From contig JAITYX010000005.1 of assembly GCA_021018815.1 (NCBI GenBank), positions 10,772,001 to 10,836,000 on the forward strand: a stretch of DNA of 64,000 nt, given 5' to 3'. The notes beneath the pieces were generated by a model. That model worked only from the letters and a program-made list of their open reading frames with translations. It did no database searches and was not told where the DNA came from. Of this stretch, positions 46,066 to 57,765 are shown in pieces (the stretch's first letter is position 1; every line of letters starts with the position of its first letter). A program made the translations under genes and the position numbers. This stretch comes from Talinum fruticosum. Its lineage: Eukaryota > Streptophyta > Magnoliopsida > Caryophyllales > Talinaceae.

Positions 46066-47606
46066 TGAAAGTTTTCTCTTGGAGAGATTGAGTCACCCTA
46101 GAGTGGGGTGAATAGGGTGATGAGGAATTTTAAGCAAATAAAGGAAGAATAAAACTAAAGATGACTTCGTGGAGAGTCCGAGTCTAGATTGGACTCGGAA
46201 AAGTGCTAACTCGTAAAGTTACGTGGAATCTCCTAGGCGTAGAAAACCACGGTCGGTGCTAATCCAAGCACCAAGTCAAATCCATTATTTTGAATCCACA
46301 AAATACGAGTAGAAAGACTCAACCGGAATTGCTCCCTTAGACAATTCCTTACAAGATTTTCCTAGACTCGAAATTACCTTATCCGATCTAGTACTTCCTA
46401 ATTAAGGTAACCTTTACGAGTTAGGGACAACCGAGTTGAGTTAACCCTTATAGCTCGAGTCAAGGGACCTTACTCAGAAAGTAAGAATGAGTGTTTGTAA
46501 GCTGATTACAAGACCTTACAACTCGGAAAGATATTAAATATAGAGTTGGAGTTGTAAGTAGAAGATTAAGAATGAAATACATAACTTTTGCTTAAGCACG
46601 TGTATTGACAGTTGGTTCAACAATCTTCAAGTCTTGAGAGTTGGCTTCTATTTATAGATAACCAAACAGATTAGCCATTGTGACTATCTTCTGACTGGAG
46701 GTCCTTTGTGACCGTTGCAATGGATTTTCCGAGTCACTTAGAAAATATCCATTGAGGTGTGAACATTGGAAAACGGCTCTTGACTCCTTTGGAAGTCCCA
46801 ATCCACTGGTGGTGTCCGAAAAGTAGGGTGGAAACCAACGTTGAGCTTAGCGTTGCGGATTTCCGGTTTTGGAAACAAACAACCCCGACACAATGTCCGG
46901 GCCTTGGTCGAAGGTGGAAAAAGCCTTGACTACTCGGTGATTTGACATTTTGAAGCCGTTTACTTTTGTATTTCAAAAATAGGATAGCCTCGTTTGAATA
47001 ACCTACAAAAGTAAATCAATTTGGTTCTCAAAATATAAAATACTTTGGTCCAAGATTAGACACAGATAATAATTTTAATTAAGATAATTAAGTGCATAAT
47101 TATCTCGAGTCAGAAAGAAATGGAATTTTCTAAGTCTAATATCCATTATACTCAAATTCCATTGAGTCGATCTAGAAGTCAAGCAAGTCGGATAAATAAC
47201 ATCGAGTGGAAAGACTTGATCTAGACTACTAATGTTGAAACCAAGCATGCTGACTTAGAAAGATGAATTAATTCAAGTAATCCAATCAAACTTAGATCAT
47301 GAAGTCGGACCTGAGTTTATGCAAAATAGAACAAGTGTTTGAACATGTAATATATCCGAGTGTTGTCCGAGTGACTCGTAAACTGTGTGTGAACCGATAA
47401 ACAAGAATATGCTTTCGAGTCGGTAGAGTCAAAAGAGAATATATACGATAGATTCTGTAACACTCGTAAAAGATGCTATATCACTCGGAAAAGTCTGTTA
47501 AAGCGAGATAGACCGACTTTTAATCAAAACCTTATGAGAGATGAAGTCTTATACGTGATCCCTTGATGGAACTCAGAATGGTATATATGGAAGGTCCGAG
47601 TCTTTA
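46066..47606 (-). repeat. Sirevirus B 5' LTR
   Basis: About 1541 bp; on the minus strand starts TAAAGACTCGGACC (TG mutated to TA) and ends CTTTCA. TATA box complement at 46649-46656, palindrome CACCCTA...TAGAGTG-like at 46094-46122. Aligns with 33559-35001 plus 36582-36682. Confidence 0.85.
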
Positions 47607-47639
47607 TATACATTTTTATTCCTCATGGATGTAGTGTGA

Positions 47640-48330
47640 GTTTCCTCAAGAATTTTTTTTTCTTTTTAATTTCTTTTTATTCGGTACACATAACCAATTA
47701 CGAAACCTCAAGGTTCCATCCGTATGTATTATAAAACCAGGGATTTTTTCCTTTTTAATATTTTGCTTAATACCTTCTAACACAACATCATTTCTTTGGC
47801 CTAACTAGATTTCTTTCATTATAATAAGTTGTACCTTTATTGCTACTAAAAATCTACTTGTTTTTCCATGTGCGACTAACTCAATACCCAAATTGTGGAA
47901 ATCTCGCAAAATGGCAGGTTGAGTTACTATTATTGCATTCAAACCGTGTTGCATTTTCCTACTTTATATGTCAGCCACAACATTCGCTTTCCTGGGTGAT
48001 ATTGTATTTGTAAATCATAATCCTTAAGTAATCGTAATAAGTAGCATTACCTCAGATTAATCTCTTTTTGGGTAAAAATATACCTCAAACAATGATGGTT
48101 GGTATAAATATTACATGGTTCCTTACATAGATAATGTCTCTCAAATTTTAAAGCGAACACAATGGCAACCAACTCAAAATCGTGAATAGGGTAGTTTTTT
48201 TTCACATAGTTTGAGATATCGGGATGCATAAGCTATGACTTCATCATCCTACATTAACACATATCCTAACCCATTTTTATAGGCATCTTTATAGATGGTA
48301 TACTCTTTACCTTCTATTAGTAAGGTAAAA
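47640..48330 (-). pseudogene. Element C RNase H (broken)
   Basis: Open piece HPDISNYVKKNYPIHDFELVAIVFALKFERHYLCKEPCNIYTNHHCLRYIFTQKEINLR (48229-48047), the Ty3/gypsy RNase H. The acidic E in DFELVAIVFAL is kept, but the catalytic Asp of the usual TDH motif is Asn (TNH). Further on LKDYDLQIQYHPGKANVVAD (48020-47965) is readable with stops. Then a linker toward integrase, AILRDFHNLGIELVAHG (47915-47865), after which the sequence degrades and ends. Confidence 0.85.
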
Positions 48331-49110
48331 ATAGGGGTTGTGGTTAACCTTTTCTTCAACTCTTGAAAACCCGAACATTTATCCGACTACTTAAATGTTC
48401 TTTAACTAATTGGTTAAAGGTGATGCTATTTTTGAAAAATCATGTACAAAACTCCAATAATAACTTGACAACCTAAGAAAACTCTTCATTTCTGTAACAT
48501 TAGCTGGTCTGGTCATTCAATTACTACTTTTACCTTATAAAGGCAGTCCTTAATCTCTTCCTTAGAAACAACATGCCATAAAAATGCCACTTCTTCCAGC
48601 CAAAATTCAGACTTTTGTAATTTGGCAAGCGATCGATGTTTTCTTAATATTTGTAGTGCTATTCTCGGATACTAGGTATGTTCTCCCTTATCCTTAGAGT
48701 ATGTAAGAATATCATCAATAAATACCACCACAAACGTATCCAAATAAGTCTTGAAAATTTTCTTCCTCAGTCCATGAATGCAGCAGGTGCATTGATAAGT
48801 CTAGAGGGCATTTTCATAAATTCATAATGCCCATATCTCATTCTAAACATAGTTTTGAGAATCATCAATTCGAAATAGAGGTACTTATTCTTGACAGTTA
48901 TCTTGTTTACCTTGCTATAAGTCGTATTGAGTCTCAAAGTGCAATCCTTCTTCTTCACAAACAAGACTCGAAGCTCCCTAGGGTGACACATTTGACCTAA
49001 TAAATCCTTTTTGTAATAACTTATCAAGCTGACCTATAGCTCTCTTTAAGTTCTATTGAGGTCATCCTATATGGCACTTTAGAAATAGATTTTGCACCGG
49101 AATTACTTCA
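48331..49110 (-). pseudogene. Element C reverse transcriptase (broken)
   Basis: Minus-strand pieces: [25 protein letters not shown] (about 49060-48985), [66 protein letters not shown] (48965-48767), and the catalytic box FIDDIL at about 48722-48705 (intact). Then KHRSLAKLQKSEFWLEEVAFLWHVVSKEEI, and SFLRLSSYYWSFVHDFSKIASPLT (48490-48415). The block from the first catalytic Asp (usually SKIDLRSGYHQ) has been lost between TMF and RMRYGHYEF. Stops are frequent. Confidence 0.85.
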
Positions 49111-49399
49111 AATTTTAAAATGAATCTTCCTTCGAAGAAGTAGGTCGAGTAAATCGTCAACAATTACTTCGGAAATTCACATACCATATTTATATCATCT
49201 ATATCTGTTCTTTCTTTTATATCCTTAGCAACATAAATACCCTTTACAACTTTGTCTTAATAACTTGCTAGCCTTCATGACTGAAATTATGGAATACTCC
49301 TTTGTATCTTTTTCACCCCAAAATACACTATTTCCCTTCTGTGTCCTTTTAAAATAACCTTTCAACCTTTACAATCTACATTCACCTCATGAGTTGTCA

Positions 49400-49760
49400 A
49401 CCAATCCATTCCTAAAATTATATGAAATTCCAACATATCAAATTGGATTAAACTACGGAAACAACTCCCCACATATGATCGTGGGTACATGCCGATAAAG
49501 AATTGGGCATTTTACTACTTTTTCATTTGGCAATCTGATTTGGCACTCTATTTGGACCTTATGATCATTTAAATTTAATTGAGAGGCAATTTGAGTAAAA
49601 TGAATAGGTGGCACCCGAATCAAATAAAACATAAAAAGGCCTTTGAGTTTAGAAAAATAAAGTACCTGTGATAACTGCTCCCGATGTTTCGGCTTTTTTT
49701 TTTGTTCATCATGTATGGTCATCCTACGATCACAGAGTTAAGAAGATGGCATGGGTCCTT
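49400..49760 (-). pseudogene. Element C protease region (broken)
   Basis: An 89-residue open piece (49722-49453) contains VLYFSKLKGLFMFYLIRVPPIHFTQIASQLNL. In the neighbouring frame the usual FDSGATHSFI reads FI*FGCHLFI, so the active-site Asp-Ser-Gly is lost. Downstream KVVKCPILYRHVPTIICGELFP aligns with the protease C-terminal half of gypsy elements. Confidence 0.65.
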
Positions 49761-50420
49761 GACGTGGTGACATCAGTGGCTTGACAACTCCATTCTCTAC
49801 AGCTTTCTATCTTCTTGGGCAAGTGTTTACTAAATGTTGAGGCCTACCACACCATATACATTTATTACTACCCACTGGACAATCTGGTGTGGTATGATTT
49901 ATTTGGCCGTATATCCCACAAGATTCAGAAATAATCAATGAGTGACCCTTGTTGGAACTAGTAACATGTTTCTTTTAACCTACACTCTCGCTTGTATTAT
50001 TCCATTTCCTTTTTGAATATTTAGGATTTAAGGTCCTTAGTTCACTCCTTACATGCTTAACTCTTGATAATATTTGATAGGTTGGCCAACAAGTTGATAC
50101 TCGAATATAATGGGTCAAGGCTTCCTCAAATCTTATCATCTTCGTCCCATCGATAGCGACAAAATTTGGGACGAATCTAGATATCTCCATAAATTTACTA
50201 GCATACTGCATTACCGTCATGTTGTTGTCCATTTTCAACTCTAAAAACTCTTCTTCTTTTTGTCACCGAACTGTAGTTAAGTAAAATTTAGCTGTAAGCT
50301 CTTCTAAAAATTTCCCTTAAGTGAACTCACAACCTCGAAATTTGTTTTTCATCATGCTTCACCAAATGTCCGCTTCACCAATTACGTAATATGTTCCTTT
50401 ATTCACCTTTTTTTTCTTTA
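49761..50420 (-). pseudogene. Element C gag (broken)
   Basis: MKMDNNMTVMQYASKFMEISRFVPNFVAIDGTKMIRFEEALTHYIR (50238-50100) matches the retrotransposon gag core (MTV..Y..KF.ELSRF.P, RFE.GL). It continues SRVKHVRSELRTLNPKYSKRKWNN. The nucleocapsid (about 49935-49810) has two zinc-knuckle-like units: CGIYGQINHTTPDC with the second Cys changed to Tyr, then CIWCGRPQHLVNTC, a perfect CX2CX4HX4C. Upstream of 50240 the frame is broken, near YFIGEADIW-like residues (50400-50350). Confidence 0.8.
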
Positions 50421-51455
50421 GATACCTCACAACTAAAATATATTTTTCATTCCCTAATCCATTCTTCTAATTCTACTGGATTTAGTAGGTGTAAGGAAAA
50501 TCCTTTCCATTAGCTTTGTCACGAGGTTCCTCCAGTAATTTAGGTTCCTCCAGTAATTTGGGTCCACGATGATCGGTGGAACCCCGTATGAGTATACATT
50601 GAGTCTCATCAAGGATTTATTATGAGTTGGGAAAACTTTCTAACGCTTGTTCCTCAAGTCTTCAATTATTGCACATGTCTTCGATTACATTTTAAATTAT
50701 ATTATTGCTTTCTATCTAAGACACGCTGAATCATATAAATATAAATTTTCCTAATTAATTTCTTTTCCTTACCCTACGAAACAAATTGTTAACAACTTCT
50801 AATATAAAACAAACTTAGTTAACTCCTACTTTTATTGCGTTTATATAATAAGTAATACCAAATTGTATGTTAGATTACCATTCTGGAAATTTTCATAGTT
50901 TGAGAAATCCTCAATTAAAGGAACTTCCAAGGTTCATTCAGGTGTCGATTTTGCTTTCTAATTCCAACTTAAAGATAATAAAAGAAATTTTCTAAAAGAG
51001 TTCGATATTTTCTAAAAATTTCGACAGAGTTACTGTCTGTAATATGATCTATCCCCTAGGCTTGAAGCCTTAAAACCCTGTATAAAGACCACAATATCAC
51101 TCAATAAGTGACACGCTCGGAGTACACAACTCAACGGCCACACGCCGGAGTCCAACCAATATACTTTAAGGCTTCAACAACCTAAATGGTTCATGATATA
51201 TCTTATATAAACTATATGAACTTAATTACAAGCTACAACACTTAGAAACATATGGAATGCACGTTAGTAACTTGAGTTATTACGTACATCGTTTATACTA
51301 GCATACCCAAAAGTATATATATCAACCCAACATTAACTACACTATATACACAAGTCCCAAAATGACAACTTGAGGAAATAATAGCTGCATAATTTTCCTA
51401 AATTTTCAAATCATGACGCCTTAAAACCCTATTGCTCATAGTGATTTCTAAACCC
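50421..51455 (-). other. Element C 5' leader and decayed gag start
   Basis: Between the primer site and the recognisable gag core. AT-rich, no continuous frame; presumably the untranslated leader and the gag N-terminus. Confidence 0.5.
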
Positions 51456-51470
51456 GGCTCACGATACTAT
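51456..51470 (-). other. Primer binding site of element C, tRNA-iMet type (decayed)
   Basis: Complement reads ATAGTATCGTGAGCC, against the usual TGGTATCAGAGCC, three bases after the LTR end. Confidence 0.6.
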
Positions 51471-52797
51471 AATTGTAACCCCCCAATTACCATTAATTAA
51501 TAATCCCGTAATTAGAGAGTATGAAGTATGGTCGCAACGAAAGTTAACGACAGAAGGCGTTACCGCCGCCCTAAAAATAGGACTAGGCTAAAATAGAATA
51601 CATATAAAAAAAACTTGCGTCAATCACTTACGCTTTAACAAGTCCCGATAGAAGTAAATATTTATGTCCCAAAGAGTTAAACCATTACACATTATTAAAC
51701 CAAATCCCAACATACAGTTTTGAGATATTTTATATATTATACAAGCGCATGCAATTGTCTATCTGAAAATACGCCATATATAATACATTCCAAGGTCAAA
51801 CCCAAAAATCGTATGCGAAGAAAATCACTATGAGCTTCTAGACCCATCACGGATCGGTGATAACGATTTATCTAGCTAAGTCTTGCTTCCGTTAGGCTTC
51901 TTAGGCAATGGGATGTTCACATATGCTTTTCCTAAAAACAAAAACAGTAAAATAATTCGAAGAATGAGTCGAAACTCAGTACGAACATTCCTGTACAGTC
52001 AAATAATTTTGAAACATCTTAATTGAGCGTGCACATTTTAGTTCATTTCAGTTCGAAAACAGAGGGGAGAGAATATGAGTCAAGCTTGTATGCCGTTTAT
52101 TATCCGTAAGTGGAACCCCTTATATAATTGATGCGATCTTTGACTAAGGTGCACACCTCCCGGGCCGATTGAGAACCCGAGTAGAAGCCGCGCGGTGGAA
52201 TTGAAGGGCTTAAGCCTTGATAATTAATAATTGATAATTGATTGGGGACCACTTTATTAGGTAACAAAACTTGATTTGCAAATGATTCATTATTAGTTAT
52301 ATATGAGAAATATTGAGATTTGTTGAAAACATGTGAGTTTTCGAAAGGTACGAGCAATGAACATACCTAGACCGAAAATCTTTGTTTCTCCCCTTTTATA
52401 GAAATTTAAATGACCAGCTAGTCGGCAACGGAAGTGGCCTCAATTCTGTTTCAAATAGATTTATTTTGTTAATAACATTTCTCTTGAGTTTCAATAATTG
52501 AATTTGTATAAGTGCTTGCAATTTGTTTCATTTCCTTTATTTAATACATAACCGGTTGAACGAAGATTTTTATTACTCAATTCTATTGCGTTAGTCTCGT
52601 TTGAAATCTTGTCTAAAACACATATTCATCAAAGAAGTTGATCGGGCTTTATTTATGTGATTTTATTCATTAGTCGAATGGGATTAAAGATATACATGTA
52701 TATATATTCAAACATTTATCTTAGTTATTAACACCTGTTTGACAAGCGTAAAATATGCTCCTAATGGTTATTATTATCATTACTATCATTGTTATTG

Positions 52798-52901
<104 letters not shown>

Positions 52902-54206
52902 GTTATTACTACACCATTAACTCAATTAATTATATCGAACCAAGATCTTACTATCAATCCTATCCTTAAGTCACCTTTCACTTCATCTTATCATCTATTC
53001 CACAAATTAATCAATTTACTGCACAAATTAACTAGTTTACTAAAATTCCACATACATCAAAACACACTAATTCAAACTTGTATGCATCTTTTCCTCAACA
53101 AAACCCACATCTACATATACAATTAAGTACACCAAATTTCTACTTATTATCCAACTTCAATCTCTATATACATTTTCTCTTTCTTTTGCTCAAATATATT
53201 CAATTCCAAAATGCAACGAAAACTATCAAATTCACTCGAAATCTATATCAAAACATCCCCAATATAATTCACTAACTCATAATTTTACAAATTCACCAAC
53301 TAACAATTTCACAAGAGCAAGTATATTCGTTCACTTTCACAACAATCATTCCACCAAAATACAAAACCACAATTATTCACAATAACTCAAAATTTTCTAA
53401 TTCAACCTTTAAATTCTCACCATAAACATCCTTCTAACCCATATAATTCAATTAACAACTACAATCAATAAGTAAATAATGAAGTGTGATAATCTAGGGT
53501 TTAGGGTTTTACCTTCAAAACCTAAAGAGTGGAAGCCAAGAAGAAGAGGAAGTTGTAGTGGTGCACGGCTGGGCTCCGACAGCCTACTGGGAAGCACCGG
53601 AGTTGACTTTCGGCGGCCGACCTGCGGCCGATGGCTGGCCCACGAGTGGGCGGCTGGAGGGAATGGAAGGGCGAAAGAGAGAGAGAGAGGGAGACAGAGA
53701 GCGCAAACGAGAGAGAGAGGGAGGGGATGCGGCATTGGCGGGGCCCGGTGGCCGGCAGAGAGGCTGCCGCCGAGAGGCGAAGCGGGGAGGGAGGTAGAGG
53801 AACGGGAAAGAGAGGTAGAGGAAGTGACGCGTTTGTGTTGTTTGAGCCAACTGTTTTTTTCCCTTGCTTTTAATTACACCTGAATATTCCGTAAGCCCAT
53901 TCTGGATTTTTCTCATCAAAATCGGTTTTGTTTTATTTTTATTTTTGTTTTAGTTAGGCCATTATTTCCTTGAAAATAATACACACTAATAAGTAATAAT
54001 ATCACAACTATCTTTCTCAACTAATAAATTACTCCTTTTATTTTATTTAAATTTATCATTCCTTTTCTTTTCTTTTTTTTTAAAAAAATTACTTAATTTA
54101 TTTTAATAATGTTGTTTATAAGTTATACCATCTACTTTAAATATAATGGTTCACTTGGAATATAATATTAAGGGTCTTATAACCATATACCTTCACATTT
54201 ATATTC

Positions 54207-54208
<2 letters not shown>

Positions 54209-54257
<49 letters not shown>
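54209..54257 (+). repeat. (TA)n microsatellite
   Basis: About 24 uninterrupted TA units inside the LTR of element C. Confidence 0.97.
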
Positions 54258-54263
<6 letters not shown>

Positions 54264-54468
54264 TTTCTAAATTTTCTTTTTAAACATATTTGTAAATTAC
54301 AATCATTATTATGAAATTTTCATTGGAGGCCACTTCGTTGTCTTAGTTGAATAACACATATATAAAAATAATTTAAATATAAAATATCGAATTGAAGTGC
54401 GCAAGCTCGATCATATAAATTTTGTAATTAGTAAGATGAATAATATGGTTTAGTGTCGGGTTGTTACA

Positions 54469-55068
54469 AAAAATACATGTGGATCAAGAATGTGGGATGA
54501 TCTTGATAAAGAAAATTTCCTAAGGAAATGATCGGCAACCAATATTGTTTAAAATATCTAAAAAATAAAGTAGATATATATTCATGAGGATGAAAATGCA
54601 AAAAAAAAAATTCTACCATATTTGAAAAGATTTTCAACTATTATAGTTGACAAATTTCAATCGTTGATTGAAAATAAAAAATCTGAACCATTGAAATTAT
54701 TTTACTATAGTTAACCTTACTATTTTCTCGTCTACTATCTCGCTTCCCTGCTCTCTCTCTCTCTCTCTCTCTCCTCTTTCTCTAGATCTCGTTCTCCTCT
54801 TCGTCTCTTCCTGTCTCTCACTCTCTCTCTCCTTCGTTTCTTATCCTTCATCTCTATCTCTCTCTCTCGCTCTCTATCTCTCTAATCTCCTTTGAACCTC
54901 TCTTTCAATCACTAAAAACCCCGTTGAAATCCCCAACTCATGATTTCACAAGGCCTAATATTTTACAAGAGGTCAAAATTGAATGACATTATCTCGGAAT
55001 CGTCCTCCTTCTCGCTCATCCTCGCCTTCTCTCTCACCATCCGTTCTCTTGCTCTGGAATCTTGAAAA

Positions 55069-55099
<31 letters not shown>

Positions 55100-55962
55100 A
55101 AACAAGAACACGCCCCCTTCTCTCTCATCCTCCCTCTCGCTCTATCTCTCTCACCGGATCAATGCTTGAGGTAGATATGAGGGAATAAAGTAGAAGAATG
55201 AACCATTTCGAGAGTTATTATCCAAACAAGAACACGCCCTCCCTTCTCTCTCATCCTCCCTCTTACTCTATCTTTCTCACCACATCAATGCTAAGGTAGA
55301 TATGGGGGAATAAAGTAGAAGAATGAACCATTTCGAGAGTTATTATCCAAAAATTATGGCTTCAAGCCTCAAAGAAAATCGACCCCAATGGCTCCTCCAA
55401 ACCCAATAGCCGGTTGTCGAATCCTAATTCCCAATTCAATTTGAGATCGGAGGTGCCAAGACTACATCCTCTTCTTCGGGCCCTTGTTCGAAGACCATGA
55501 TACCCTTTTCTAACCTAATCGAAAAACTCCAAAAGATGATTTTAACCATTTAGGGGGCTTAATGATGTGTTTTCTTGGGGTCATTTCAAGTCCATTGGTG
55601 GTGCTAAGCATGGTTGCCGCAACGGCGGCTGTGACGATGATGTTGGGTGGGAGCCGTGGTAGTTATGGTGCTCGAGATGTAAATACATGATTAGCTTTGG
55701 GTTATTGGACAGATTTTATCTCTACAAGAAAAACATAATCATAGTTTAGTATTGGCCTAGCTTTAGAAGAACTCCGATTGTGAGAACGTCGGGATGAATG
55801 TCATGAAGTACCGGCTTTAGCGAGTACTACTAGATGGCATATGTTGGCCAGCAACATTAGCATGAGTCCCAGAGCTGCCAAGGAAAAGTCCCGAATGAGG
55901 GGACCTAGAACGACGATCCTACAAGAGTAAAAGAGTAATTAGCACATATACTAAGTGCTCAT
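54469..55962. other. CT-rich spacer, no recognisable gene
   Basis: Two (CT)n runs (54751-54773, 55073-55099) and long CT-rich flanks resembling a plant gene leader, then a 124-bp tandem duplication and 600 bp of mixed sequence (55351-55950) without a clear frame. It could be a fragment of a host gene region. No domain found. Confidence 0.4.
55101..55350 (+). repeat. Tandem duplication, 124-bp period, two copies
   Basis: AACAAGAACACGCCC starts at 55101 and again at 55225. Both copies end GAGAGTTATTATCCAAA and differ at a few positions (CGGATC/CACATC, GCTTGAGG/GCTAAGG). Confidence 0.95.
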
Positions 55963-57621
55963 TGATAAGTGCCATTTTTGCATTAGATTTCAGAGGAAGT
56001 TACTTGTCATTTTTGGGGATTTATATTCATATTTATGTACTTTATACCCCATTTATGCTTTCTACTTGAGTTTTGCGTTTTTGGTCTATTTCTATAGCTT
56101 CCTAGTGATTTGGACTTGATTTTTAGTCATATTTTTGGTCCAAAGCTATTTTGAGTCTATGTTTCTAACTTCCTTACTAAAAGAGCTTTCCAGTGACATA
56201 TTATAAGCTCAATTCTGCGAGGAACAGAAAAGATATGAAATCGAAAGTAAGAAGTGCGGTAACGAACACTTCTTTACTCTATGAATCATGTTTTTTCTCA
56301 CAATTATGAAGCAATAATAATGATGAAAGAACTAGAAACTATACTCAATGAGCTTTCGGCAAATCAAGAATCGCATCATTTGGACATCGGACGAGGAAGT
56401 TATGATCGAATCGGTTTGACGCATGCCTTCCGACGAACCAACACGGGCATCCCGTGTCGGCGGACACGGCTCTGTGTTGGAGGTCAAAGCCTTTGCATCG
56501 AGAACGGGCAACCCGTGTCAATTGACATGGCCCGTTTTTAGCGTTTCCGTCAAGTTTTGATGTGCCAGCAGCCAGCACGGGCAGCCGAGTGTCGGAGCAA
56601 AACGGCCCGTGTTGGAGGTAAATTTTGCCGAGACGATTAAGTTTTGACGGTTTCAACTCTTGATTGCCTCTTAATGGCTTATTTAAGCTGATTTTCAGCT
56701 GTTTTTGAGTAATGCATTCCTACATCTATCCATAGTTCATACACCACTCACCACTCACCCATCACCATTTTTCCTTCCTTCGAGTCATCCACATCAAATC
56801 GAATTTTGAAGATAGAAGAAGAAGACTGAAGCGATTACTGGATTCCATTCGAAGTCGAGAGATTCAAGTGGGGTACTTCAAGTCTATCATCTACTTGTTC
56901 GATTCTTGCTATTTGAGGTTTGCTTTCCATGTATTGGATTTTATTAAGCTTTCAATAATCATGTGTGAGTAGTGTAATTTTTCTAGGGATTTGTAATCCG
57001 AAACAATGAAGTTTGATTAGTTTTCCATGATTTGTGATTGAATGTTAATTTTGATCAATAGAAGGTTGTGTTTATCATGTTCATGAGTGTTTTGAAGGCC
57101 TAGGATACTTGTGTTTAGAGGTTAATCTATCATGTGCTGAAAAGTGAAATAGAATAATTCGACAACTAACCTTTCTACCTAGTTTATGAAATTTGAGAAA
57201 AGAATAGTAAATTAGGGGATCACTTTGAAAATTTGAAATCTTTAACTTTGATTAACTTAAAAGGCATACGAAAGTGATTTGATAGGTTAACTAGAGCAAT
57301 TCTATTAAGCATCGAAAGAGCGATAGAATTTTATTATTATCGATCCTTGATTTACTTGAAAGAATGACTCCACAAATTATGTTTAAATAATCAAACTCAT
57401 TGTTAGGAAAGCAAATCCCTAGATGTTTTTACCCATTGATTTAAGTCTAGATTAATTTTCTTAATTTTAATAGTTAGAACTAGTTTAGAAAGAACCAACT
57501 CCAAAAATCTGATTTGCTTAGAAATTGAGTAGAGGGCTAGTTTAGTGTGTTACTAGATCTAGTCCTTGTGGGATCGACCTTGGTTAGCTACAATCATACA
57601 CCAAGTGCTTGAGGCCTGTCA
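55963..57621 (+). repeat. Element D 5' LTR
   Basis: TGATAAGTGCC...GAGGCCTGTCA, about 1659 bp with TG...CA ends; it repeats at 63969. Hairpin-forming CACGGG modules lie at 56440-56610. Organisation parallels LTR 2, for example TCATGTGTGAGTAGTGTAA near 56960. Confidence 0.9.
56441..56469 (+). repeat. Overlapping perfect hairpins in LTR of D
   Basis: ACACGGG-CAT-CCCGTGT (56441-56457) and CCGTGTC-GGCG-GACACGG (56452-56469) share bases, so two alternative 7-bp stems can form. Looser copies of the module occur at 56500-56530 and 56575-56615. Confidence 0.85.
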
Positions 57622-57626
57622 AGTTT

Positions 57627-57645
57627 TGGCACTTGTTTCCGGGGA
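57627..57645 (+). other. Primer binding site of D, tRNA-Asp type
   Basis: TGGCACTTGTTTCCGGGGA starts five bases after the LTR; the intact Athila site is TGGCGCCGTTGCCGGGGA, complementary to tRNA-Asp. Unlike the copy at 16914, the likeness to tRNA ends here. Confidence 0.8.
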
Positions 57646-57765
57646 CTATTTTTAGTAGCCCTTAGACGAATACTCTTAAATTGACTAAGCATTTTATTTT
57701 CTTTTTCTGTTTTGATTGCGTTGGTAGTTTTGTTTTTTTGTTCTTGGTAGGTTTTCTCTCCTTGC

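Larger units (their letters stand above)
33559..47606 (-). mobile_element. Sirevirus-type Ty1/copia element B
   Basis: Same layout as element A but on the minus strand: 5' LTR 46066-47606, iMet primer site, gag, protease, integrase, reverse transcriptase, RNase H, extra 3' frame, polypurine tract, 3' LTR. Two solo LTRs of related families were later inserted (35002-36581 and 41260-42830). Flanks CGTGA (33554-33558) and TATAC (47607-47611) do not match, so no target duplication is seen. It is better preserved in gag and protease than A. Confidence 0.85.

Noticed and set aside
53479..53919. Overlapping open frames on both strands in a GC-rich block
   Set aside because: Several frames are open at once because the block is GC- and purine-biased; low complexity Arg/Glu or Pro/Ser peptides.
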